Of a stretch of 64,000 nucleotides of DNA, positions 52,535 to 60,142 are shown piece after piece. Under the pieces are notes generated by a model. The model saw only the letters and a program-made list of their open reading frames with translations. It was not told the origin of the DNA and made no database searches. Source of the DNA: Veillonella dispar (GTDB taxonomy: Bacteria; Bacillota; Negativicutes; Veillonellales; Veillonellaceae); assembly GCF_900637515.1 (NCBI RefSeq), contig NZ_LR134375.1:372001-436000 (forward strand), read 5' to 3'. Position 1 is the first letter of the stretch; every line of letters starts with the position of its first letter. The translations under genes and the position numbers were made by a program.

Positions 52535-53629
52535 ATGAATTTTTCAAAATATAAGAAATCAATTATTGCCTGTGTGCTAGCTCTTAGTATTGGTGTAGGT
52601 GGTGGATACTATTTCTTTGGTAATCCTGTTACACATCAAACAACTGTGAAGGAGCAAACTAAACAAACGAAACCTATTACAGATACACGTAATACATACG
52701 TAGTTCAAGCGGCAAAAGAATCTGGCCCAGCTGTAGTGGGAATTACCACTCAAGTTTTCCAAAAGGATATTTTTAACCGTACCATCTATGCTGGAGAGGG
52801 TGTAGGCTCTGGTGTATTGATTGACAATGAAGGTCATATTGTAACAAATAACCACGTTGTAGCTGGAGCAAAGAATGGAGAAGTTACAGTATCTTTATCT
52901 GATGGTTCAACAGTAACAGGTACCGTAATCGGTACAGATGCTCAAACAGACTTAGCTGTTGTTAAAATCAATCCACCGAAGAATATTCAACCCATAAAAA
53001 TTGGTGATTCTGATTCTTTACAAGTAGGAGAACCTGCTATTGCTATTGGTAATCCATTAGGTCTAGAGTTTAAAGGCTCTGTTACATCTGGTGTAATTAG
53101 TGCGTTAGCTCGTACTATTGATGATCAAGGACAACGCTTCCCCTTGATCCAAACCGATGCAGCTATCAATCCAGGTAACTCCGGTGGTGCTCTCATCAAT
53201 GCGGATGGAGAGTTAATTGGCATTAATAGTTCTAAGATTTCTAAAGAAGGTGTGGAAGGTATGGGATTTGCCATTCCTATTAATTCCGCTATGACCGTTG
53301 TAGACTATATTATTAAAAATGGTAAGGTTGTACGCCCTTATATTGGTGTATGGGCTGTGGATCGTCAAACCGCAGCGCGTAACAATGTAAGTTATGAAGG
53401 GGAAGGTCTTCTTATTGTTCAACTTGATGCGAATGGTCCTGCTGCACAGGCTGGCTTAGTGGAAGGCGATACAATTGCTCAAGTTGATGGTAAAGATATT
53501 AGCACATTGTTAGAATTAAAAGAGCAAATTGACGCTAAGAGCCCTGGTGATACTGTTTTGGTATCTTATACTCATAATGGCAAAATGAAGAGCACACAGC
53601 TTAAATTAGGTCAAGCAACTTCAAAATAA
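52535..53629 (+). CDS. htrA: HtrA/DegP-type serine protease
   Basis: A 364-residue S1C protease. One N-terminal membrane segment (residues 9-28) anchors it in the inner membrane with the rest outside. Catalytic triad: His107 in TNNHVVAG, Asp139 in TDLAVVKI, Ser216 in NPGNSGGALIN. One C-terminal PDZ domain (about residues 265-360: GLLIVQLDANGPAAQAGLVE). It degrades or refolds damaged envelope proteins. AAGGAG precedes the ATG. Location after a two-component system fits envelope stress control. Confidence 0.95.
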   Translation: MNFSKYKKSIIACVLALSIGVGGGYYFFGNPVTHQTTVKEQTKQTKPITDTRNTYVVQAAKESGPAVVGITTQVFQKDIFNRTIYAGEGVGSGVLIDNEGHIVTNNHVVAGAKNGEVTVSLSDGSTVTGTVIGTDAQTDLAVVKINPPKNIQPIKIGDSDSLQVGEPAIAIGNPLGLEFKGSVTSGVISALARTIDDQGQRFPLIQTDAAINPGNSGGALINADGELIGINSSKISKEGVEGMGFAIPINSAMTVVDYIIKNGKVVRPYIGVWAVDRQTAARNNVSYEGEGLLIVQLDANGPAAQAGLVEGDTIAQVDGKDISTLLELKEQIDAKSPGDTVLVSYTHNGKMKSTQLKLGQATSK

Positions 53630-53671
53630 ATAGCTGATGTTAGAGTAAATAGATTATTTTAAAATCAATGA

Positions 53672-53700
53672 AAAATCCTCATCCGTTGGATGGGGATTTT
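53672..53700 (+). terminator. Terminator after htrA
   Basis: 13-bp stem AAAATCCTCATCC with GGATGGGGATTTT, loop GTT. Confidence 0.87.
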
Positions 53701-53852
53701 TATGTTGTAGCCGAAGTATGTGCGATACATATAGGGTAACATTAGTAAAATTAGAAAAAAATTAAGATAGTTTTTGCCTTATAAAAGCAGATATTATCAG
53801 TGTTTATAGGTTGTTAAGATCGTGGGTTTATATTTTGTAAAATATATTTTTA

Positions 53853-53882
53853 ACAAGGTACCTTGTAATACGAGGTACCTTG
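53853..53882. promoter_or_regulatory. Tandem palindromic operators of the padR operon
   Basis: ACAAGGTACCTTGT (53853-53866) is a perfect 14-bp palindrome; CGAGGTACCTTG (53871-53882) is a one-mismatch second copy. They cover a promoter with TTGTAA (53863-53868), 17-base spacer and TATTAT (53886-53891). Binding by PadR would shut the operon. Confidence 0.7.
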
Positions 53883-53967
53883 TGTTATTATGTATTTGTC
53901 AGTACATGATAGTGACCGTAAGAGAGCTTTCACATTGGCAGGTAGGCATAACCTAAAGGGAGGAACT

Positions 53968-54297
53968 ATGCAAGTTCAATTAAAAAAAGGTGTTATGGAT
54001 ATGCTTGTGCTAGCATTATTAACACAAAGTGATCGCTATGGATATGAAATCGTAAGCACCATTTCCGAATATATTGAAATTTCGGAAGGAACGATATATC
54101 CATTATTTAATAGATTAAAGAAAGAAAAGTATGTTGAGACCTATTTGAAGGAGTCCTCTACAGGACCATCTCGAAAATATTATCACATCACGGCAGATGG
54201 CCGTACAGCATACAATCAGATGCGCCAAGAATGGGATGAATTTTCTGGTGTCATCAATATCCTGTTGAAAGGAGTCGACTATAATGGACAAAAATAG
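53968..54297 (+). CDS. PadR-family transcriptional regulator
   Basis: A 109-residue winged-helix regulator. MQVQLKKGVMDMLVLALLTQ is the first helix pair, RYGYEIVSTISEY, then the recognition region ISEGTIYPLFNRLKKEKYVE and wing TGPSRKYYHITADGR. GGGAGG precedes ATG 53968; the open frame back to 53890 covers the promoter. Overlaps the HAAS gene by 14 bases, the common PadR-HAAS pair in Firmicutes. Probably self-repressing. Confidence 0.93.
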   Translation: MQVQLKKGVMDMLVLALLTQSDRYGYEIVSTISEYIEISEGTIYPLFNRLKKEKYVETYLKESSTGPSRKYYHITADGRTAYNQMRQEWDEFSGVINILLKGVDYNGQK

Positions 54298-54859
54298 CTT
54301 TTTAGAAGCACTGCGCAATATATTCAAAAAGGCGCGCGTTGCTGATGTAGAGAGTATTATAGAGGTTTATGAAGAGCACTTTGCTGTAGGCTATGAAAAA
54401 GGTCTTACAGATAGTGAAATTATTAAATCTTTGGGAACTCCAGAGGAAATCTATACATCTTATGTAGATGCAGGCATTATTACAGATACATTAGGCCAAG
54501 ATGGTGGTGACAGTAAATCTGTAAATATGCAAGAAATTTATGCTAGATTTGATGACTACAAAGAGCGTTTATTGCCGCAGTTACCAGGAATGGCTAAAAA
54601 AGCATCTAAAACCTTACTATCCATAGGTAGTGGTTTATCATATATTGTGGGGGTTCTTATATTTATTATTACGCCGGCATTCCTGTATTTATTAGGTAGC
54701 TCTTGGCAACCATTCGAGAATGTAACGGCATTTCCTGCATTATCATTGGTAACTTTAGTTGCACTTGGTGGTGTAGGTCTCTTTGGGGGCCTTACATGTA
54801 TCTTTATTGGTATTGAACTTCGTGGTGTACGCGAACGTTATTTCAGCAATGTAGATTAA
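54284..54859 (+). CDS. HAAS (DUF1700) domain membrane protein
   Basis: A 191-residue protein. Residues 1-65 form the HAAS helices (FLEALRNIFKKARVADVESI, EEHFAVGYEKGLTDSEIIKSLGTPEEI in part). After a linker two long hydrophobic segments follow (about 112-136 and 150-178). The family pairs with PadR regulators and is thought to act as a membrane partner or anti-regulator. GAAAGGAG precedes the ATG. Confidence 0.87.
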   Translation: MDKNSFLEALRNIFKKARVADVESIIEVYEEHFAVGYEKGLTDSEIIKSLGTPEEIYTSYVDAGIITDTLGQDGGDSKSVNMQEIYARFDDYKERLLPQLPGMAKKASKTLLSIGSGLSYIVGVLIFIITPAFLYLLGSSWQPFENVTAFPALSLVTLVALGGVGLFGGLTCIFIGIELRGVRERYFSNVD

Positions 54860-54868
54860 GGAGGACCT

Positions 54869-55315
54869 ATGAGACGAATTATAATTGCTGCCATTCTAAC
54901 TGTAATCAGTGCTGTAGGGGTAGGTACATCCTTTGCTGTAAATGATTTACCAAATTTTGGTGAATGGATGAAAACCAATGAACAACAGTTTAGAAAACCA
55001 CATAGACATGATGGTTCTAATATGCATATGGACCAACATATGATGGATGGAAATAATCAAATGATGCCTCAAGATGGTATGGGGCCAAATAATGGTCAAC
55101 ATATGTACCAAAATTGTCAAAACCAAATGATACCTCAAGATGGTATGGGGCCAAATAATGGTCAACATATGTATCAAAATAGTCAAATGTCTCCGCAAGG
55201 TCAAATAGGGCAACAAGGTCAACCTGACCAAATGCCTCAAGGGGGACAACCAAATGGTAATGCGCCTCAACCACCTGTGGAACAAGGTGCACCACAGACT
55301 ACTCAAAATCAATAG
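54869..55315 (+). CDS. Exported Met/Gln/Asn-rich repeat protein
   Basis: A 148-residue protein with a signal peptide or anchor (residues 1-24). The rest is low complexity, rich in Met, Gln, Asn, Gly and His. A 22-residue unit NQMMPQDGMGPNNGQHMYQN-CQ is repeated in tandem (66-bp DNA period, 55055-55120 and 55121-55186). HRHDGSNMHMDQHMMDG before it could bind metal, as in copper or silver binding Met/His-rich proteins, but that is speculation. GGAGG precedes ATG 54869. Third gene of the padR operon. Confidence 0.75.
   Translation: MRRIIIAAILTVISAVGVGTSFAVNDLPNFGEWMKTNEQQFRKPHRHDGSNMHMDQHMMDGNNQMMPQDGMGPNNGQHMYQNCQNQMIPQDGMGPNNGQHMYQNSQMSPQGQIGQQGQPDQMPQGGQPNGNAPQPPVEQGAPQTTQNQ
55055..55186 (+). 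repeat. 66-bp tandem repeat in the Met/Gln-rich gene
   Basis: Two copies of 66 bases with only a few differences, starting AATCAAATGATGCCTCAAGA and AACCAAATGATACCTCAAGA. Reading frame kept, so copy number can vary by slippage or recombination. Confidence 0.9.
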
Positions 55316-55355
55316 TATTTTATTGACTTTTTTCTCTCACAACACTTTTAGAGTG

Positions 55356-55490
55356 CGTGGTCATGAAAGTGCATTCATGGCCACCGTAGAGCCATACACT
55401 CTACGTGATACATTCGTATCAGAATCTCTCTCTTACACACAATAACTACACACAAACAAAAAGAGCTCCTCAGTGAAGGAGCTCTTTTTG
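55356..55490 (+). ncRNA. Small RNA candidate 3: three hairpins and a CUCUCUCU tail
   Basis: Downstream of the Met/Gln-rich gene, with no ORF. Stem GTGGTCATGAA (55357-55367) with 55374-55384; stem CGTAGAG/CTCTACG (55385-55391, 55399-55405); stem TGATAC/GTATCA (55406-55411, 55416-55421); then unpaired TCTCTCTCT (55425-55433), an ACACAC-rich linker and the terminator 55457-55490. The -35 TTGACT (55323-55328) is good but the -10 (TTTTAG) is poor, so it could also be processed from the mRNA 3' end. Shares CU repeats with candidate 2. Confidence 0.55.
55457..55490. terminator. Bidirectional terminator, RNA candidate 3 and pyrE
   Basis: 14-bp perfect stem CAAAAAGAGCTCCT with AGGAGCTCTTTTTG, loop CAGTGA. 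T-runs on both strands. Confidence 0.9.
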
Positions 55491-55505
55491 TATCTGTTTA
55501 TAATT

Positions 55506-56093
55506 TTATTTAATGTGTTTAGAACCACGTTCTGTCATAGCTACGCCATCTTTACAAAGAGGGCATTCTTCCTGTTTATATGTAGGAACTTCGAGGTTAA
55601 GCAATGCTTGTACTTTTTCGTGAGGTACGCCGAATTCTGCTTTACCACCAGAGCGGTTAACAAGCAAACCTACACCTACGATTTCACCACCGGCTTGGTT
55701 TACAACATTTACTACTTCTTGTACAGAACCACCAGTAGTTACGATGTCTTCAACGATAAGTACGCGTGTGCCTGGCTCAATTTTAAAGCCACGGCGCAAT
55801 GTCATAACACCTTTTTCGCGTTCTGTGAAAATCGCACGTGTGCCAAGTGCTTTACCCACTTCGTGAGCTAGTAAGATGCCACCAGTCATAGGGCCAATAA
55901 CAAGCTCAACGTTTTGATCACGGAAGCGTTCAGCTAATTCTTTACAAAGTGCTTCTGTATATTTTGGATGTTGTAATACATTGAATTTTTCAACGTACAT
56001 TGGGCTGTGGAGTCCAGATGTCAAAAGGAAGTGACCTTCTAAAATAGCTTGAGTGTCGATCAATAATTGTTTTACTTCTTGTTCTGTCATCAT
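55506..56093 (-). CDS. pyrE: Orotate phosphoribosyltransferase
   Basis: A 195-residue enzyme making OMP from orotate and PRPP. GHFLLTSGLHSPMYVEKF at the N-terminus, GPMTGGILLAHEV, and the PRPP loop VLIVEDIVTTGGSVQE (about residues 111-126). The C-terminal tail has CPLC (in QEECPLCKDG), a possible metal-binding pair absent from many PyrE. Start ATGATG overlaps the pyrF stop, so the pair is translationally coupled. Confidence 0.95.
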   Translation of the reverse strand: MMTEQEVKQLLIDTQAILEGHFLLTSGLHSPMYVEKFNVLQHPKYTEALCKELAERFRDQNVELVIGPMTGGILLAHEVGKALGTRAIFTEREKGVMTLRRGFKIEPGTRVLIVEDIVTTGGSVQEVVNVVNQAGGEIVGVGLLVNRSGGKAEFGVPHEKVQALLNLEVPTYKQEECPLCKDGVAMTERGSKHIK

Positions 56094-56809
56094 TTGGATA
56101 CATTCTCCATTTCTTCAATAATTAAACGAACTGCTTCACGAGGATTTTCAGCTTGTGTAATAGGACGGCCAATAACGAGGCGAGATGCGCCATCTTGTAA
56201 TGCGCTAGCAGGAGTAGCAACGCGTTTTTGGTCGTCTGTTGTTGCAAAGGAAGGACGAATACCAGGTGTTACGATGAGGAAATCATCACCACATGCTTCA
56301 CGGATCATCTTAGCTTCTAAGGCGGAGCATACAACGCCATCCATACCACATTCTTTAGCGAGCTTAGCAAGGCGAATTACTTGGTCGGAAATAGGTAGTT
56401 GGCCACCGATAGCAGTCCAAGATTCATCGTCGAAACTAGTTAGAGCAGTGATAGCCAATAATTTTGGTCGCTCAACGCCTAGTGTTTCACCGCTTTCACG
56501 AGCTGCCTCTACAGCGGCTTTCATCATGACAGGGCCACCTTGACCATGCAAAGTGATTAAACTAGCGCCGAGACGTGTTAAGGAAGAAACTCCATGGGCT
56601 ACGGTGTTTGGAATGTCGTGCAATTTCAAATCAAGAAATATTTGTTTGTTTTGCTCTTGTAAAAAGCGAATTGTTTTTGCTCCTTCGGCGTAGAATAGCT
56701 CCATTCCGACCTTGTAAAAGCTAACCGAATCACCGAGGGATAATACGATTTCTTTTACAGCATCCATCGTGGATACGTCAAGGGCAACGATTAATCTGTC
56801 ATCTGCCAT
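56090..56809 (-). CDS. pyrF: Orotidine 5'-phosphate decarboxylase
   Basis: A 239-residue enzyme making UMP. LIVALDVSTMDAVKEIV, then the catalytic FLDLKLHDIPNTVAHG (Lys-Asp pair at about residues 60-63), LITLHGQGG, VVCSALEAKMI and ITPGIRP. Length and motifs fit class I PyrF. GAGGTTG precedes the ATG at 56809. Other pyrimidine genes are not in this window. The 56810-57012 gap holds an ACAGA/TCTGT hairpin (56854-56870) and GGTGACT/AGTCACC (56892-56909), role unknown. Confidence 0.96.
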   Translation of the reverse strand: MADDRLIVALDVSTMDAVKEIVLSLGDSVSFYKVGMELFYAEGAKTIRFLQEQNKQIFLDLKLHDIPNTVAHGVSSLTRLGASLITLHGQGGPVMMKAAVEAARESGETLGVERPKLLAITALTSFDDESWTAIGGQLPISDQVIRLAKLAKECGMDGVVCSALEAKMIREACGDDFLIVTPGIRPSFATTDDQKRVATPASALQDGASRLVIGRPITQAENPREAVRLIIEEMENVSK

Positions 56810-57012
56810 GTTGCAACCTCCATACTACATATATATCTAAATAATTTTCACATACAGAGGGCCCATCTGTCAATTAAAATTGATGTGAAAGCGGTGACTA
56901 TTAGTCACCCTTGAATAGTAGATTATAGACTGTTTCATGCTATAATAAATGGAGAAAATGAATATAATTCTTATATATAAATTTTGAAACATATAGATTT
57001 GAAAGGAGTCCT

Positions 57013-57642
57013 ATGTTAGATTTTGTTGCATTAGACTTTGAAACAGCTAATAAATTTAAAAATAGTGCGTGCTCCTTGGCGGTTATTACCGTAAAGGATG
57101 GACAGATTATAAAAAAGGCATACAGCCTTATTAAACCACCATTTATGAGCTTCGATGATGAATGTATTGAAATTCATGGCATTCAACCAAAGGATGTTAT
57201 CCACGAGAAAACATTTGATCAATTGTGGAATGCTATCTACGAAAATCACTTAAAAGGGAATATCATGGTAGCTCACAATGCAAAATTCGATATGAATGTA
57301 TTGCGTGCTACACTGGATTACTATAAAATCCCTTGGCCTGATCTTGATTATGCATGTACGGTGAAACTTTCACGTGCAGTATGGCCAGATTTAGTAAACC
57401 ATAAGCTAAATACGATGGCCGCATATATCGGGGTTGAGTTTAAACATCACTACGCATTAGATGATGCGGAAACATGTGCTAAGGTTGTATTAGAGGCGGC
57501 TAAAGCTAAGGGCGTTAATAGCTTGCCAGATTTATTGAAGGCTACAGGTGTACCACTAGAACCATTTATTGATGACAAAAATCGCGCTGCTCAAGAGGCT
57601 TTACATAAAGAACCTGAGCCAGAGCAAATGTCGTTCTTTTAG
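57013..57642 (+). CDS. DEDDh 3'-5' exonuclease with C-terminal clamp-binding motif
   Basis: A 209-residue exonuclease of the DnaQ/epsilon type. Exo I DFETA (Asp8, Glu10), Exo II VAHNAKFDMNVL, Exo III HHYALDDAETC with the catalytic His. The C-terminus ends EPEQMSFF, which fits the beta-clamp binding pentapeptide (Q-x-S/D-L/F-F). So it may be loaded on DNA by the sliding clamp for proofreading or repair. GAAAGGAG precedes the ATG. Fourteen bases before deoC. Confidence 0.9.
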   Translation: MLDFVALDFETANKFKNSACSLAVITVKDGQIIKKAYSLIKPPFMSFDDECIEIHGIQPKDVIHEKTFDQLWNAIYENHLKGNIMVAHNAKFDMNVLRATLDYYKIPWPDLDYACTVKLSRAVWPDLVNHKLNTMAAYIGVEFKHHYALDDAETCAKVVLEAAKAKGVNSLPDLLKATGVPLEPFIDDKNRAAQEALHKEPEPEQMSFF

Positions 57643-57656
57643 TAAGGAGAGACACT

Positions 57657-58319
57657 ATGTTAGGTAAAGAATTATTATCTTATGTGGATCATACACTATT
57701 GCGTCCTACAGCTACATGGGATGATATTAAAGAAATTTGTGATGCTGGCGTAGCCTATAAAACAGCATCTGTATGTATTCCACCGGACTTTGTAGCTTCC
57801 GCCCATGAAGCGTACCCAGACCTTAATGTATGTACTGTTATTGGTTTTCCTTTAGGCTATGAAACGACAGAGGTTAAGGTGGCTGAAACAAAACAAGCCC
57901 TTGCAGAAGGGGCCTCTGAAATCGATATGGTCATAAACCTCGGCGATGTAAAGCAAGGCGATTTTGAGGCTGTAACGAATGAAATCGGGGCCCTTAAAGA
58001 GGCTTGTGGCGATAAAATCTTAAAGGTTATTATCGAAACTTGTTATCTTACCGACTCTGAAAAGGTGGCCCTCTGTAAATGTATCACCAATGGTGGGGCA
58101 GACTACATTAAAACTTCTACTGGTTTTGGTAGCGGTGGCGCTAGCCTTGAAGACATTCGTTTATTCAAGAAGCATATCGGTCCTAATGTAAAAATTAAGG
58201 CTGCCGGTGGTATTCGTTCTATCTCTGACATGAAAGCCTATATTGCAGAAGGTTGCAGCCGTATCGGCGCCAGTGCAGCAGTAGAACTACTTAAAGATCA
58301 TTTAGACGAAGAAGTATAA
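57657..58319 (+). CDS. deoC: Deoxyribose-phosphate aldolase
   Basis: A 220-residue class I aldolase splitting deoxyribose-5-phosphate to glyceraldehyde-3-phosphate and acetaldehyde. DHTLLRPTATWDDI, VCTVIGFPLGYETTEVK, EIDMVINLG, LKVIIETCYLT and the Schiff-base Lys in YIKTSTGFGSGGAS. AAGGAGAGAC precedes the ATG. First nucleoside-catabolic gene, followed by pdp and cdd. Confidence 0.95.
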   Translation: MLGKELLSYVDHTLLRPTATWDDIKEICDAGVAYKTASVCIPPDFVASAHEAYPDLNVCTVIGFPLGYETTEVKVAETKQALAEGASEIDMVINLGDVKQGDFEAVTNEIGALKEACGDKILKVIIETCYLTDSEKVALCKCITNGGADYIKTSTGFGSGGASLEDIRLFKKHIGPNVKIKAAGGIRSISDMKAYIAEGCSRIGASAAVELLKDHLDEEV

Positions 58320-58320
58320 T

Positions 58321-58354
58321 AGAAAACCACCTAGGCCGTGCTTAGGTGGTTTCT
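58321..58354 (+). terminator. Hairpin between deoC and pdp
   Basis: AGAAAACCACCTAG with CTTAGGTGGTTTCT; short T-run only, so probably partial termination inside the operon. Confidence 0.55.
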
Positions 58355-58372
58355 TAGAATGGCGGTATAACC

Positions 58373-59674
58373 ATGCGGATGTATGATATTATTCTAAAAA
58401 AACGGTCTAATTTACCCTTAACAGATGAGGAACTTCGTTTTCTTATCTCAGGCTATGTAAATGGGGACATCCCTGACTATCAAGTGAGTGCCTTATTGAT
58501 GACCATTGTATTTAATGGGATGAATGCTCGTGAACTAGGCACATTGACTATGGCAATGGCACAATCGGGGCGCATGGTAGATTTGTCCAATATTGATGGG
58601 ATAACAGTAGATAAGCATAGTACTGGTGGTGTAGGGGATAAGACAACTCTTATCATAGGACCCTTGGTAGCTGCTTGTGGAGGCAAGGTGGCGAAAATGT
58701 CTGGTCGTGGTTTAGGGCATACGGGCGGCACTATCGATAAGATGGAATCTATACCAAATTTACAGGTGTCACTAGACCAAGAAGCATTTATGAATCAAGT
58801 AAATCGAATCGGCCTTGCCGTTATCGGACAATCTGAAGGGCTGGCACCCGCAGATAAGAAACTATATGCTTTGCGTGATGTAACAGGCACCGTAGATAGT
58901 ATCCCTCTAATTGCATCCTCTGTAATGAGTAAAAAATTAGCCTCTGGGGCACAAGCTATTTTATTGGATGTAAAGGTTGGTAGTGGCGCCTTTATGAAAA
59001 CCATAGACGATGCTCGCGCATTGGCGAAAGCTATGGTAGATATTGGAACGGAAAATGGCCGCTCTGTTAAGGCTGTTTTAACCGATATGGACCGACCACT
59101 AGGTCACGCCATTGGTAATGCTTTGGAAATTCGTGAGGTTATTAACACCTTGAAAGGTCATGGCCCAGAGGATTTAACTCATGAATGTCTTATCATGGCA
59201 GCTCATATGCTCGTGTTGAGCCAAATTTGTGATTATGAAACTGCTCTCAGTCGCGTACAACAGGCCCTTAATTCGGGAGCCGCTCTTGAACGATTGCGCA
59301 TGATGATCGATGCCCAAGGTGGAGATAGCCGTGTTCTTGATGATGAAAGTTTACTAGCCATCGGGAAATTCACTTATGATGTTACAGCGCCTCAAGACGG
59401 TTATATTACACACATGAATACAGAACAATGTGGTATTGCATCTGTTATGCTCGGGGCTGGTCGCACCGTTAAGGATGATCCTATCGATTATAGTGCAGGC
59501 ATAGTAATGCACAAGAAAACCGATGATGCTGTTAGGGCTGGTGAAAGCATAGCTACCTTATATGCTTCTCATGAAAGTTTGCTCGTAAATGCGGCTAAAA
59601 CATACTTAGAGGCAATTACTTTTGGTAAAATAGCACCAGTGGTGGTAGATACGATTCTTGATATGGTGGAATGA
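58373..59674 (+). CDS. pdp: Pyrimidine-nucleoside phosphorylase
   Basis: A 433-residue enzyme cleaving uridine and thymidine with phosphate. DKHSTGGVGDKTTLI and KMSGRGLGHTGGTIDKMES (about residues 81-125) are the family signature; SSVMSKKLASGAQAILLDVK and KVGSGAFMK follow. C-terminal PYNP domain is complete. The start ATG overlaps the end region of a weak ribosome binding site (GGCGG). Overlaps the cdd frame region. Confidence 0.94.
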   Translation: MRMYDIILKKRSNLPLTDEELRFLISGYVNGDIPDYQVSALLMTIVFNGMNARELGTLTMAMAQSGRMVDLSNIDGITVDKHSTGGVGDKTTLIIGPLVAACGGKVAKMSGRGLGHTGGTIDKMESIPNLQVSLDQEAFMNQVNRIGLAVIGQSEGLAPADKKLYALRDVTGTVDSIPLIASSVMSKKLASGAQAILLDVKVGSGAFMKTIDDARALAKAMVDIGTENGRSVKAVLTDMDRPLGHAIGNALEIREVINTLKGHGPEDLTHECLIMAAHMLVLSQICDYETALSRVQQALNSGAALERLRMMIDAQGGDSRVLDDESLLAIGKFTYDVTAPQDGYITHMNTEQCGIASVMLGAGRTVKDDPIDYSAGIVMHKKTDDAVRAGESIATLYASHESLLVNAAKTYLEAITFGKIAPVVVDTILDMVE

Positions 59675-59705
59675 GGATATCCATATGATAGAAAAGGAAA
59701 CTGAT

Positions 59706-60101
59706 ATGACGGAACAGGAAATTCAAAAGCTTATTGATCGTGCCATAGTAGCTCGTGAGAAAACCTATAGTCCCTATTCCCATTTTGGAGTGGGTGCAGC
59801 CCTTCTGTGTGAGGATGGGGCAATCTATGAAGGTTGCAATATAGAAAATGCATCTTATGGTTTAACTAACTGTGCAGAACGAACTGCTATATTTAAAGCC
59901 GTATCAGAAGGTCGTACAAAATTTAAGGCCCTCGCCGTAGTTGCTGATACGGAAGGCCCTTGTGCACCATGCGGTGCCTGTCGCCAAGTAATTTCTGAAT
60001 TTGAAATACCACAGATTATCTTGGCTAATCTAAAAGGAAATTATAAAGTTGTTAGTCTTGATGAGTTATTACCATTTAGATTTGGTACGGACAGCTTATA
60101 G
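59706..60101 (+). CDS. cdd: Cytidine deaminase
   Basis: A 131-residue zinc enzyme deaminating cytidine and deoxycytidine. YSHFGVGAALLCEDG, then GCNIENASYGLTNCAERTA (Cys and catalytic Glu) and PCAPCGACRQVISEF (two more zinc Cys). Start placed at 59706 (AAGGAAA at 59691-59697), which gives the usual family N-terminus; ATG 59685, with GAGGAT at 59673-59678, is an alternative that adds seven residues. Last gene of the salvage operon. Confidence 0.94.
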   Translation: MTEQEIQKLIDRAIVAREKTYSPYSHFGVGAALLCEDGAIYEGCNIENASYGLTNCAERTAIFKAVSEGRTKFKALAVVADTEGPCAPCGACRQVISEFEIPQIILANLKGNYKVVSLDELLPFRFGTDSL

Positions 60102-60140
60102 TAAAAAAGAGACCACCGATGTGGTCTCTTTTTTACTATA
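60097..60140. terminator. Bidirectional terminator, cdd and metQ
   Basis: 20-bp perfect stem (60097-60116 with 60121-60140, loop CGAT) containing A- and T-runs. Confidence 0.93.
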
Positions 60141-60142
60141 AC

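Noticed and set aside
54947-55312. Reverse ORFs of 92 and 121 codons opposite the Met/Gln-rich gene
   Set aside because: They mirror the tandem repeat and lack ribosome binding sites; the forward frame has a signal peptide and operon position.
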